Notes under the pieces: model-generated
Databases searched by the model: none
What the model was told of the DNA's origin: nothing
What the model saw: only the letters and a program-made list of their open reading frames with translations
Position numbers and translations under genes: made by a program
DNA from: an uncultured Clostridium sp.
GTDB taxonomy: Bacteria > Bacillota > Clostridia > Lachnospirales > Lachnospiraceae
Assembly (NCBI GenBank): GCA_900538475.1
Contig: UPYT01000002.1
Span: 110,161 to 174,160 of the forward strand
DNA: 64,000 bases
Reading direction: 5' to 3'
Shown here: piece after piece, positions 1 to 7,399 of the stretch
Position numbering within the stretch: the stretch's first letter is position 1
How the letters are laid out: each line of letters begins with the position of its first letter

Positions 1-227
1 TTTCTTGATAAAAGGTATTATTTTTGGAAAATTAATGTGAGAAAGGATAAAAGCAAGAATAAAAAACAAAATTTCCCATTTCGTGGTACGAACATAAAAT
101 AATTTTCCATTTGTCTTCATGATACGTTGTTTATGTACAAAAGTCAATACAATTTTTTTATAAAAAGTTTATGATTTTTTTATATTGTTTAAGATTTTGT
201 TGATTTTGTGAAGAAATTTGCAGTATT

Positions 228-257
228 GATATCAGGTAACTGAACTGTTACGATATC
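228..257. promoter_or_regulatory. Palindrome upstream of tad promoters, possible operator
   Basis: GATATC-AG-GTAAC is followed by a 6-base spacer and then GTTAC-GATATC. Apart from a 2-base bulge in the left arm, the arms are perfectly complementary over 11 bases. It lies about 30 bases upstream of the first -35 box, where an activator or repressor could bind. It has no U tract, so it is unlikely to be a terminator. The regulator is unknown. Confidence 0.4.
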
Positions 258-289
258 AGAGGATTGATTCTCTGGAGGGGTGTCGAAAT

Positions 290-346
290 TTGACGATCGA
301 AAAACGGTTTGATAGAATTGACATCCGGGTTATTTTTGGGTATGAT
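290..346 (+). promoter_or_regulatory. Tandem sigma-A-type promoters of the tad operon
   Basis: Promoter 1 is TTGACG (290-295), a 17-base spacer and TAGAAT (313-318). Promoter 2 is a perfect TTGACA (318-323), a 17-base spacer and TATGAT (341-346). The -10 of the first ends on the base where the -35 of the second begins, so they may exclude each other. Transcription from promoter 2 would start near 353 and read into the prepilin peptidase gene. The assignment rests on consensus match and spacing only. Confidence 0.6.
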
Positions 347-531
347 TAGTGTACAGTCAACGCCAGTTCAGGCGGTGTGATTCAATTTCATTTATGCTTC
401 TGTGTCGGATCTGTTGATTCGAAAAAGAAAGCATCAGCCAATCGGCAAAATATTTTCAACACAGTTTTATGAGAAAGATTTAGAAGAGAGGAGGGGAAGG
501 TCTGTCTGAGGAATTATTTTCCAGATGCATC

Positions 532-1029
532 TTGTGTATCGTTCTGACAGGCGCAGGAATTACGGATCTGAGGGACGGAAAGGTGTATAACTGGTGGCTT
601 GTTTTAGGCCTGTCTGCAGGTGTTTTATGCAGAGGGGCTGCATTTTTTACCGGAGCTGTATTTTTTCTGATACCATCCTTTTTGCTGTTTTGTTTCCGCA
701 TGATTGGAGCTGGAGACGGAAAACTGGCAGCTGTTACAGGAGGGTTTCTGGGAATTCAGGACGGTCTGTTCGTGATAATGATCGGGCTGTTTCTGGGAGC
801 TTTGTGGTCAGTGGGGCGTATGTGGAGAGACAGAAGCTTTGGACTGCGTATGGGGTATTTGCTTCACTATGCAGAGAGTCTGATGGGACAGAGAACCTGT
901 TTCAGTTACGATGATTTAACAGGGCTGGAGGCCAGACACAGAATTCCTCTGGCAGCGTGTCTGTCAGCTGGGGGATATTTGTATCTGCTTGGTTCAGCGG
1001 CAGTCAGATTGGGAGGATGTGTTTTATGA
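532..1029 (+). CDS. TadV/CpaA-type prepilin peptidase (A24 family)
   Basis: An integral membrane aspartic protease that would cleave Flp prepilin leader peptides. The two catalytic Asp motifs of the A24 family are visible: the Asp in TDLRDGKVYN near the N-terminus and the GAGDGK motif (GxGD) around residue 60, between hydrophobic helices. At about 165 residues it is a minimal CpaA/TadV enzyme without the N-methyltransferase domain. The start is uncertain. TTG at 532 has no ribosome site. An in-frame CTG at 502 lies 6 bases after AGGAGG-like sequence and would complete the first membrane helix. It is the first gene of the operon, and its stop overlaps the next ATG (ATGA). Confidence 0.85.
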   Translation: MCIVLTGAGITDLRDGKVYNWWLVLGLSAGVLCRGAAFFTGAVFFLIPSFLLFCFRMIGAGDGKLAAVTGGFLGIQDGLFVIMIGLFLGALWSVGRMWRDRSFGLRMGYLLHYAESLMGQRTCFSYDDLTGLEARHRIPLAACLSAGGYLYLLGSAAVRLGGCVL

Positions 1030-2033
1030 AACGGATTATGGCAGTGTATGATGCAGATCCATTTTATGCAGATCGCTTTGCAGAATTTGTAAATCAGAAG
1101 GAGGCGGCGTTTCATGCTGTGGCATTTACCAGTCTGGCCCGTCTTCGGGCATTTTCTGAACAGCAGAGAATAGAGATGCTTCTGGTTGGTGATGAGGTGG
1201 AGGAGGAAGCTTTGGAAGGAATACGGGCGGAGCAGCTTATTCGTCTCGGAGAAACAGGGTTTCCGGGAAAGGAGGCGAAAACAGTTTACAAATATCAGGC
1301 CACAGACAGTGTCCTGAGAGAGGTTATGTCCTGCTATCAGGTGAAGGAACAGCCGGTACGGATGGTAACTGGAAGCCAGAAGAGCAGGATAATCGGCGTT
1401 TATTCTCCTGTAGGCAGATGCGGCAAGACAGCGTTTGCATTTACACTGGGACAGGATTTGTCTCGAAGCAGCAAGACGCTTTTTTTGACACTGGAGGAGT
1501 GCTGTGCATTGTCTGTGCTTACAGGAACGGAATATGAAGCTGGTCTGTCGGAGCTGCTTTATTATTACCGGCAGGGAGAATACAGCCATCTTCGCCTGCG
1601 GGGAGTAACATACAGCTGGGGAGAGCTGGATTATGTTCCTCCTGCAGAATATCCAGAAGATTTGGCGCAGATGAAAGGAGAGGAACTGGCTAGTTTGATT
1701 GATTTGATTGCTTCAGAAGGGCTTTATGAGACGATTGTTGTAGATCTAGGACATTTTTTCTGGGGGACGGAACTGTTTTTGTCCTTGTGCGATGTGGTTT
1801 ACACACCAGTCCAGGAGGATCCGGTATCTCTGGTAAAGCTGGAGCAATGGCAAAAATATATAGAAGTCTCTGGATATGGAGGGCTTTTGGAGCGGATTCG
1901 AAGGATTCGCCTGCCATATCAGAAAAATCTCGTCCAGCAGGGACATTATCTGGAGCAATTGTTATGGGGAGAGATGGGGGACTTTGTGCGGAGTCTCACC
2001 GGACGGGGAGAATCAGGAAAGGAGGAAGCTTAA
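1026..2033 (+). CDS. tadZ: TadZ/CpaE-like pilus-localisation ATPase
   Basis: A ParA/MinD-like protein of 335 residues that in Tad systems places the pilus machine. The first 100 residues look like the receiver-like N-terminal domain of CpaE. Around residues 124-136 is a deviant Walker A stretch, YSPVGRCGKTAF, and further on IVVDLGHFF resembles the Walker B/switch II segment. The start at 1026 is chosen because its ATG overlaps the stop of the previous gene (ATGA); a longer frame from 957 would overlap the peptidase. It lies directly before the secretion ATPase, as in other clostridial tad operons. Confidence 0.8.
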   Translation: MKRIMAVYDADPFYADRFAEFVNQKEAAFHAVAFTSLARLRAFSEQQRIEMLLVGDEVEEEALEGIRAEQLIRLGETGFPGKEAKTVYKYQATDSVLREVMSCYQVKEQPVRMVTGSQKSRIIGVYSPVGRCGKTAFAFTLGQDLSRSSKTLFLTLEECCALSVLTGTEYEAGLSELLYYYRQGEYSHLRLRGVTYSWGELDYVPPAEYPEDLAQMKGEELASLIDLIASEGLYETIVVDLGHFFWGTELFLSLCDVVYTPVQEDPVSLVKLEQWQKYIEVSGYGGLLERIRRIRLPYQKNLVQQGHYLEQLLWGEMGDFVRSLTGRGESGKEEA

Positions 2034-2051
2034 CTGCAGATATTACCAAGA

Positions 2052-3302
2052 ATGGAAAAAGACGGGCAGAAAGAAAGCAGGACAGTGCAGGAGCGTCTGA
2101 AGCAGGAGATTCGTATGGAGCTTCAGGGGATCAGCCAGATAGAGGAGGAAAATCTGCAGGAGTGTATTGATCGGGCAATTCGCAGGGAAGGCCAGAGACA
2201 ATATCTGCCTTTGCAGCGGCGGCTGGAATTAAAAACACGGCTGTACGACAGCTTTCGCCGGCTTGATATTCTTCAGGAGCTGGTAGATGATCCAGAAGTG
2301 ACGGAGATTATGGTCAATGGAAAAGATCGGATTTTTGTGGAGAAAAAAGGGAGAATCAGCCAATGGGAACGGACATTTGACCAGGTGGAGGAGCTGGAGG
2401 ATTTGATTCAGCAGATTGTCAGCCGTATTAACCGGTCTGTGAATGTTGCGCATCCTATTGCAGATGCAAGACTGGAGGATGGTTCCAGAGTTCATGTGGT
2501 CTTGCCGCCGGTTGCCCTGGATGGTCCGGTTGTGACAATCCGAAAATTTCCGGATCCGATTACAGCAGAGAAGCTGGTTTCCATAGGTTCTTTAACAGAG
2601 GAAGCTGCACAGTTTTTGAAAAATCTGGTACAGGCAGGATACAATCTGTTTATCTGCGGCGGAACTGGTTCCGGCAAGACAACCTTTCTCAATGCTATGT
2701 CAGGATTTATTCCGAACACAGAGCGTGTCATTACGATAGAGGATTCAGCGGAGCTGCAGATTCGCCAGGTTCCGAATCTGGTTCGCCTGGAAACTCGTAA
2801 CGCCAATGGAGAGGGAGAGGGGGCCATTGAAATCAGCGATTTGATTCGGGCAGCTTTGCGGATGAGGCCGGATCGGATTATTGTAGGAGAGGTGAGGGGG
2901 AAGGAGTGTCTCGATATGCTTCAGGCGTTAAATACCGGACATGCAGGCAGTTTGTCTACAGGACATGGAAACAGTCCCAGAGATATGCTTTCCAGGCTGG
3001 AAACTATGACGCTTATGGGGGCGGATTTGCCCTTAGCAGCAGTGCGGAGCCAAATTTCCTCAGCGATTGATATTCTGGTGCATTTGGGACGTCTGCGGGA
3101 TAAAAGCCGTCGGGTTCTGGAGATTGCTGAAGTAGGGGCAGTGGAAGAAGGAATCATCCAGTTGAATTCTCTGTTCCGTTTTCAGGAAGAGGAGGGAAGT
3201 GTCGATGAGGAAAGGAAAACAGGGCGGCTCAGGGGGCATCTTATCAAAACAGGAACTCTGCAGTCAGTGGAAAAACTCAAAGCAGCAGGTTATCCAGTAT
3301 GA
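2052..3302 (+). CDS. tadA: TadA/CpaF pilus assembly ATPase
   Basis: A hexameric secretion ATPase (GspE/VirB11 superfamily) that powers Flp pilus assembly from the cytoplasmic face. Visible motifs are the Walker A CGGTGSGKTTF around residues 202-212, an Asp box with TIEDSAEL, a Walker B region with DRIIVGEVRG, and the His box STGHGNSP. Its length (416 residues) is normal for the family. The ATG at 2052 has no ribosome site close by. CTG at 2034 lies 8 bases after GGAGG and would add six residues, so the true start may be there. The 3' end overlaps tadB by about 98 bases. Confidence 0.92.
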   Translation: MEKDGQKESRTVQERLKQEIRMELQGISQIEEENLQECIDRAIRREGQRQYLPLQRRLELKTRLYDSFRRLDILQELVDDPEVTEIMVNGKDRIFVEKKGRISQWERTFDQVEELEDLIQQIVSRINRSVNVAHPIADARLEDGSRVHVVLPPVALDGPVVTIRKFPDPITAEKLVSIGSLTEEAAQFLKNLVQAGYNLFICGGTGSGKTTFLNAMSGFIPNTERVITIEDSAELQIRQVPNLVRLETRNANGEGEGAIEISDLIRAALRMRPDRIIVGEVRGKECLDMLQALNTGHAGSLSTGHGNSPRDMLSRLETMTLMGADLPLAAVRSQISSAIDILVHLGRLRDKSRRVLEIAEVGAVEEGIIQLNSLFRFQEEEGSVDEERKTGRLRGHLIKTGTLQSVEKLKAAGYPV

Positions 3303-4032
3303 GAAATACAGGATGACGACGGCAGAACTGCTTCAGGCAGTGGGAAAGGGGGTGGCTGCCTGCGGACTGTTTGCGACAGTGTTTTACAGAAGCATGAAGG
3401 CATTCTGGATGATGATTCCTGTTGGGGTGACGGTGGCTCTTGTTTCGGAAAGAAAAAGACTGAAAAACAGGAGATGGAATCTTTTGGCTGTTCAGTTTAA
3501 GGAGAGCATGGTGATTCTGGCATCGGCTTTAAGTTCTGGATATGCCATGGAAAACGCATTGGCAGTGAGCAGGGAGGAACTGTCTATGCTTTATGGGGAA
3601 GATGGACTGATTACAAGAGAATTTTCCTATATGATCGCTCAGCTGAAAACAAACAGAACCGTAGAGGAGGTGCTGAATGATTTTGCAGAGAGAAGCGGTT
3701 TGGAGGATGTGAAAAATTTTTCTGAGGTATTTTCTGTAGCCAAGCGCAGCGGTGGAGATTTAAGCGGGATTATGCGTCATACGGCAGAAGTGATTCGGGA
3801 CAAAATGCAGGTGAGGGAGGAAATCCGGACAATGACAGCATCGCGGCAGTTCGAACAGAAAATTATGGGAATGATACCATTTCTGATTGCATTTTATGTG
3901 GAAGGTTCTTCACCAGGTTTTTTTTCACAGATGTATGAAACAGGACTGGGAAGAATTTTGATGACCGGATGTATGGCAGGATATCTGATCTCAGTGGTTT
4001 TATCCAGAAGAATTCTGGATATCCGCATATAG
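3205..4032 (+). CDS. tadB: TadB-like pilus platform protein (T2SS F domain)
   Basis: An inner-membrane platform protein of the Tad pilus, carrying the helical GspF/TadB domain, with two hydrophobic segments near residues 45-75 and a further pair at the C-terminus. The signature stretch FKESMVILASALSSGYAMENAL is typical of clostridial TadB. The ATG at 3205 is preferred over GTG 3199 because GAGGAGGG lies 8 bases upstream. This leaves an unusually long overlap with tadA (98 bases, different frame), which suggests tight translational coupling. Later Met codons would cut into the conserved YEKYRM segment. Confidence 0.82.
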   Translation: MRKGKQGGSGGILSKQELCSQWKNSKQQVIQYEKYRMTTAELLQAVGKGVAACGLFATVFYRSMKAFWMMIPVGVTVALVSERKRLKNRRWNLLAVQFKESMVILASALSSGYAMENALAVSREELSMLYGEDGLITREFSYMIAQLKTNRTVEEVLNDFAERSGLEDVKNFSEVFSVAKRSGGDLSGIMRHTAEVIRDKMQVREEIRTMTASRQFEQKIMGMIPFLIAFYVEGSSPGFFSQMYETGLGRILMTGCMAGYLISVVLSRRILDIRI

Positions 4033-4061
4033 GCTGCCTGAAAAAGGAGGGATGGGGACTT

Positions 4062-5285
4062 TTGATTACTAGAAAAAGTCAGTGGATTTTGCCGGCAGTT
4101 TGTATAGTCGGAAGTATGGCGCTTTATGGAGTCCTGGAAATTTCTAACAGCAGTTCATCAGAAAGCCTGCCGGGAAACAGAATTCTTCGAGATGGATATG
4201 CAGGACTTGAGGAGCAGTATGAGCTGCTGGTAGACGGAGTGGCTCAGAAAGCGGTTCCTGTTACGGTACAGGTCAGTCCCAGAGCGTATACTCAGGAAGA
4301 AGCTATGGAGGCCTTTTATCATCTGATGGATGATATTGAAAACAGAATCCGGGGAGAAAACCGTTCTCTGACGGAGGTGGAATCGGATTTAGAATTGATT
4401 TCCAGGGATAAAGAAACAGGGATTTCTATTCGGTGGCAGTCTTCAGAACCGGAGCTGCTTTCTTCTATGGGAAAAATTATGAAATCAACAGAAACGCCCA
4501 GACAGGTGATTCTCTCTGCAAGATTGACTGTGGATGGTTATCATGCAGATTTCCAGGTTCCTATTCGTCTGGTTCCCAGAACGCTTTCTCCAGATGAGCA
4601 GCTTTTGGCAGGACTTCAGCAGGAGATAGAGAAAAGGAATGAGGAACAGAAGACGGATGAGTATCTGGTTCTTCCGGAGCGTGTGGATGGCAGAACAATT
4701 TCCTACCGCAGGGAAAAGAAAGAGAATTATTTTGCGCTGCCTTTTTTAGGAATTTTTCTTGCATTCTTACTGGTAATCCGGGAGAGGGAGGCAGAAAAGG
4801 TAAGGGAGAAACGTCGGGAGAAGGAATTGCTTCTGGACTATGCAGAACTGGTATCAAAGCTGATGATCCTGGTTGGAGCAGGAATGACGATTCGCAGCGC
4901 GTGGGAACGAATGGTAAAGGACTATGAACACGCAAGAGAAATGGGAAAGCAGAAGCAGCAGGCGGCAGGAGAGGAAATGTGCCGTACATATTACCAGCTG
5001 GTAAATGGAATGCCGGAGGGGACTGCTTACCGGGAATTTGGCCGCAGATGTAAGCTTCAGCCTTACCTGAAGCTGAGCAGCGTATTGGAGCAGAACAGAA
5101 AGGCGGGAACAAAAAATTTAAGAGCCATACTCAGAACAGAGATGGAGGATGCTTTTGAAATGAGAAAAAACCTGGCCCGCCGTATGGGAGAGGAGGCAGG
5201 AACAAAGCTGCTTGCGCCGCTGTTTTTGATGCTTGGCATTGTAATGGTAATGATCATGGCTCCGGCCATGATGACGATGGGATAA
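4062..5285 (+). CDS. tadC: TadC-like platform protein with extra extracytoplasmic Ig-like region
   Basis: The C-terminal 180 residues form a GspF/TadC domain ending in a strongly hydrophobic helix with many Met (LMLGIVMVMIMAPAMM). In front of it is an unusual half: a first membrane helix (WILPAVCIVGSMALYG), about 190 polar residues, then a second helix (ALPFLGIFLAFLLVI, around residue 225). The polar part has the I-W-S-S...G-hydrophobic pattern of degenerate bacterial Ig-like domains (around residues 105-175) and would sit outside the membrane. The start is TTG 4062, 10-11 bases after AAGGAGGG. The longer frame from 3969 overlaps tadB and is unlikely. Confidence 0.8.
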   Translation: MITRKSQWILPAVCIVGSMALYGVLEISNSSSSESLPGNRILRDGYAGLEEQYELLVDGVAQKAVPVTVQVSPRAYTQEEAMEAFYHLMDDIENRIRGENRSLTEVESDLELISRDKETGISIRWQSSEPELLSSMGKIMKSTETPRQVILSARLTVDGYHADFQVPIRLVPRTLSPDEQLLAGLQQEIEKRNEEQKTDEYLVLPERVDGRTISYRREKKENYFALPFLGIFLAFLLVIREREAEKVREKRREKELLLDYAELVSKLMILVGAGMTIRSAWERMVKDYEHAREMGKQKQQAAGEEMCRTYYQLVNGMPEGTAYREFGRRCKLQPYLKLSSVLEQNRKAGTKNLRAILRTEMEDAFEMRKNLARRMGEEAGTKLLAPLFLMLGIVMVMIMAPAMMTMG

Positions 5286-5298
5286 GGAGGATATCGAT

Positions 5299-5394
5299 AT
5301 GTTGAGAAATGAAATCTGTGAATTTTTCCATCAGGAGGATGGAGTTGGCGTAATTGAGATCGTTTTGATTCTGGTGGGAATATTTACCCCCTAA
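5299..5394 (+). pseudogene. Flp-type pilin gene, truncated in its hydrophobic helix
   Basis: ATG 5299 follows GGAGG with good spacing, 13 bases after tadC. The 31-residue product has a short charged leader, then GVGVIEIVLILV, the processing site and helix start of a clostridial Flp pilin (Gly before the cleavage point, Glu at +5-like position). Flp pilins continue for some 25-30 further residues. This one loses all similarity after ILV and stops at TAA. The sequence after it is AT-rich and unrelated. I infer that an insertion or deletion joined foreign DNA at about 5385-5395. Whether the short product has a function is unknown. Confidence 0.65.
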
Positions 5395-5464
5395 TTCACG
5401 CTATATATTATGTAGATACAGTGGAAATAGTGGAAATAGAGAAACAGTATAAACAGGAGTGTGT

Positions 5465-5743
5465 ATGAAGTACAGTGATGATTGCAAGGTGTATAGAATC
5501 AGATATTATAATGTATGGTTCTATTTATTTGCGAAAACAGAGATGGATGAGTATAAGATTAATATATTAGGCGAGCGTATAGGTATGGGAGATTCGATGA
5601 TGATGAAGGATATTCATTGCTGGTGCACCAGACAAAATATAAGGTATAGAACAAAGTTCAAGTATCGAAAAGATTATCCAATATTAGCCAACATCTGGAA
5701 TCTGTACTCGTATTGTCGCTTTAGGTGTGATCTTAAAAGGTAA
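5465..5743 (+). CDS. Hypothetical protein, 92 residues, at the element's left end
   Basis: I do not recognise this product. ATG 5465 has AGGAG about 6 bases upstream. The protein is rich in Tyr, Arg, Lys and Cys (several CxC and WCTR-like patches) and has no clear membrane segment. It is bounded by the broken pilin gene on the left and a terminator hairpin on the right. The codon use is AT-rich and unlike the tad genes. It could be a remnant of a larger gene or not be translated at all. Confidence 0.3.
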   Translation: MKYSDDCKVYRIRYYNVWFYLFAKTEMDEYKINILGERIGMGDSMMMKDIHCWCTRQNIRYRTKFKYRKDYPILANIWNLYSYCRFRCDLKR

Positions 5744-5825
5744 GTCTGGACAACCTTGTGGATAAATCATAAGGAGAAAAAGATTTAAGGGGATAACTGG
5801 TATTTATATATTTAGAAGCAGATGA

Positions 5826-5865
5826 GCCAATCATGTTTTATTTACTAGAACATGGTTGGCTTTTT
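5826..5865 (+). terminator. Rho-independent terminator
   Basis: GCCAATCATGTT (5826-5837) pairs with AACATGGTTGGC (5849-5860) in a 12-bp stem with one G-U pair and an 11-base loop, followed at once by five T. It closes whatever is transcribed through 5465-5743 before the next gene. Confidence 0.8.
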
Positions 5866-5902
5866 GGCGTTAAAAAGTTCAAAGAAAAGGGGAGTGTGGT
5901 AA

Positions 5903-6178
5903 TTGAAGAAAATGGATGAAAAAAAGCTAAAAGAAGATTCGGGCTTTCCTTATGGATGGAATAAGGGAGATACCTGTGTGATGATCACAAACAAAACAAA
6001 AAAAAGTACCTGCGAATATACGGTAGAGAGTTATGACGGGAGGTATTTTGGAGTACGAAGTCATACTGGACTTTATCATCGAGTTTCACCGTGGAGAATG
6101 TTTCGTACAAGGGAGGAGGCGGTTGAAACATTATTAGAATCAAAAGAACAAGGATATGGAGGAATGACATTAGGGTAG
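5903..6178 (+). CDS. Small hypothetical protein of the element
   Basis: A 91-residue soluble protein with no family I can name with certainty. It has a compact beta-rich look (CVMITNKTKKSTCEYTVESYDGRYFGVRSH) and ends with a short helix containing TREEAVETLL. The start TTG 5903 follows GGGGAG at 8 bases; ATG 5912 is an alternative. It opens the accessory block of the element and is followed 32 bases later by the next gene, so probably co-transcribed. Confidence 0.6.
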   Translation: MKKMDEKKLKEDSGFPYGWNKGDTCVMITNKTKKSTCEYTVESYDGRYFGVRSHTGLYHRVSPWRMFRTREEAVETLLESKEQGYGGMTLG

Positions 6179-6210
6179 AAGAAATTGAGATATTGAGGAG
6201 GTAGGAGACA

Positions 6211-6867
6211 ATGATTCGATTTATGAGTGATACACGTTATGCTGGGCTGGAAAAGGAAATGCAGCATATACCAGGATTTCGTCCAAGAAGGAGCGGAATG
6301 GTTATCAGTCACCTTTCTGGTTGTCTGGAAAATCAGAGAAGCCCGTGTGAACGCCGTGTTACCGATTGTGTCCCGTTTTATGAGCTTCTGGAGGTGTTGG
6401 CAGAGGAAGTGGCTGTCAGCACCTTTGTAAGCCGCGTGTGCCGTCTGACAGGGAGAAGAAATCCGTGCTTTTTTCAAAGTGGTCATAGAGAACGGTTTTT
6501 GGCTATGGGAGAGAAGTGTAACAGAGCCATTGAAGAAGCAGCGACCTGTTCTGCGGTCTATCTTCTTTCCGCAGATCGATTTTTGTGTAGCAGAGCTTTA
6601 GCGGCAATTGACCAGGAGGGGATTCATTTTTCCAAAATTCATATCCACGGTGTTGATTTGGATGGCTACGTTTTGTTTCATATGGCAAGGGATCTGTATC
6701 AGGGAAGCAGTCATATTCGTTTATCAGAACTTACAGATCCAGAGTTGGTGAGCGACCGAGTATTTGAATGGATTATGACGGCCTGTGTGATTCGCAGGCA
6801 TGGAAGCAGAGTTTTACGAGAGGAGGAAAGAAGTATTGACAGGAGTAAAATCGGACAGCATCAGTGA
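6211..6867 (+). CDS. Hypothetical accessory protein, DUF6075-like pattern
   Basis: A 218-residue soluble protein. The C-terminal two thirds has the layout of DUF6075-type proteins seen in clostridial mobile elements: FxSGHRERF, a segment AVYLLSADRFLCSRA, and a GVDLDGYVLFHMARDLY stretch. I name the family only as a resemblance. A strong site, TGAGGAGG, lies about 12 bases before ATG 6211. The 3' end overlaps the start of the next gene by 32 bases, so the two are probably translated together. Function unknown. Confidence 0.65.
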   Translation: MIRFMSDTRYAGLEKEMQHIPGFRPRRSGMVISHLSGCLENQRSPCERRVTDCVPFYELLEVLAEEVAVSTFVSRVCRLTGRRNPCFFQSGHRERFLAMGEKCNRAIEEAATCSAVYLLSADRFLCSRALAAIDQEGIHFSKIHIHGVDLDGYVLFHMARDLYQGSSHIRLSELTDPELVSDRVFEWIMTACVIRRHGSRVLREEERSIDRSKIGQHQ

Positions 6868-7399
6868 AAAAACAACGGAGCGTTCTGTACTTCGGTTTTT
6901 CAGTCCTTTGATAGCTACCATGTATACAAAAGATGACTGGGGAAATTTGGAGGAATACGGAGAGGAGGTATTTCCAGCTGAGTTGTGCAGCTATGAGACG
7001 GAGATCCTGAAACGGATTGCAGAGGAAAATCTTGAGGAAGAAGGAGATAGGGGGCTGGCGGTCTATCTGGATGATCCAAAGTTAGAAGAAAAAATTTACA
7101 GTATGAAGCCTACCGTGGAAGTCTGGCGGGGGGAACTATGGGGAGTTCTGGAAGTAGAAAGTCATAACCAGCTTTCTGAAAGGGAGATTGAAGCAGTAAA
7201 GGAGTACTGGGAAGGTCAGGAAAGTGATGGGTGGGGAGAAGGATTTGAACAGCGGGGAATCAAAATTCCAGAGGGAGAACTGTATGTCAGCTTTTGGAAC
7301 AGTGGAGATGAATTCTTTCTGACCACAGAAGAAGGTTTGAAAGGAGAAGAGCAGGAACCAGCCGTTCAGAAAGGAGGGATTGTTTTTGGAGCATTATGA
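6836..7399 (+). CDS. Acidic accessory protein, DUF6329-like
   Basis: A 187-residue acidic protein. The N-terminal LRFFSPLIATMY block, the middle YxxELWGVLEVES block and the C-terminal GELYVSFWNSGDEFFLTTEE block recur in the first part of the next protein (LRLFSPIEGEIY, YEGRLWSVLQADS, GELMVFLGNEGLDYFVCPEE). The two are therefore related by duplication, and I link both to the DUF6329 type found beside ArdA genes. TTG 6836 is chosen because GGAGG lies 9 bases upstream. ATG 6800 is possible but overlaps the previous gene further. Confidence 0.7.
   Translation: MTGVKSDSISEKTTERSVLRFFSPLIATMYTKDDWGNLEEYGEEVFPAELCSYETEILKRIAEENLEEEGDRGLAVYLDDPKLEEKIYSMKPTVEVWRGELWGVLEVESHNQLSEREIEAVKEYWEGQESDGWGEGFEQRGIKIPEGELYVSFWNSGDEFFLTTEEGLKGEEQEPAVQKGGIVFGAL

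Larger units (their letters stand above)
1..501. other. AT-rich intergenic region ahead of the tad operon
   Basis: I see no convincing gene on either strand here. The first 230 bases are very AT-rich. They are followed by a palindrome (228-257), two overlapping promoters (290-346) and an untranslated leader of about 150-180 bases before the prepilin peptidase. I looked for a c-di-GMP riboswitch in the leader, because pilus operons often carry one, and did not recognise one. Confidence 0.7.

Noticed and set aside
361..480. Possible c-di-GMP riboswitch in the tad leader
   Set aside because: The diagnostic conserved core of that riboswitch class was not found; only loose GGCAAA-like matches occur.
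5757..5765. A perfect DnaA-box-like TGTGGATAA
   Set aside because: A single 9-base match is expected by chance in a window of this size, and no AT-rich unwinding region with further boxes accompanies it.
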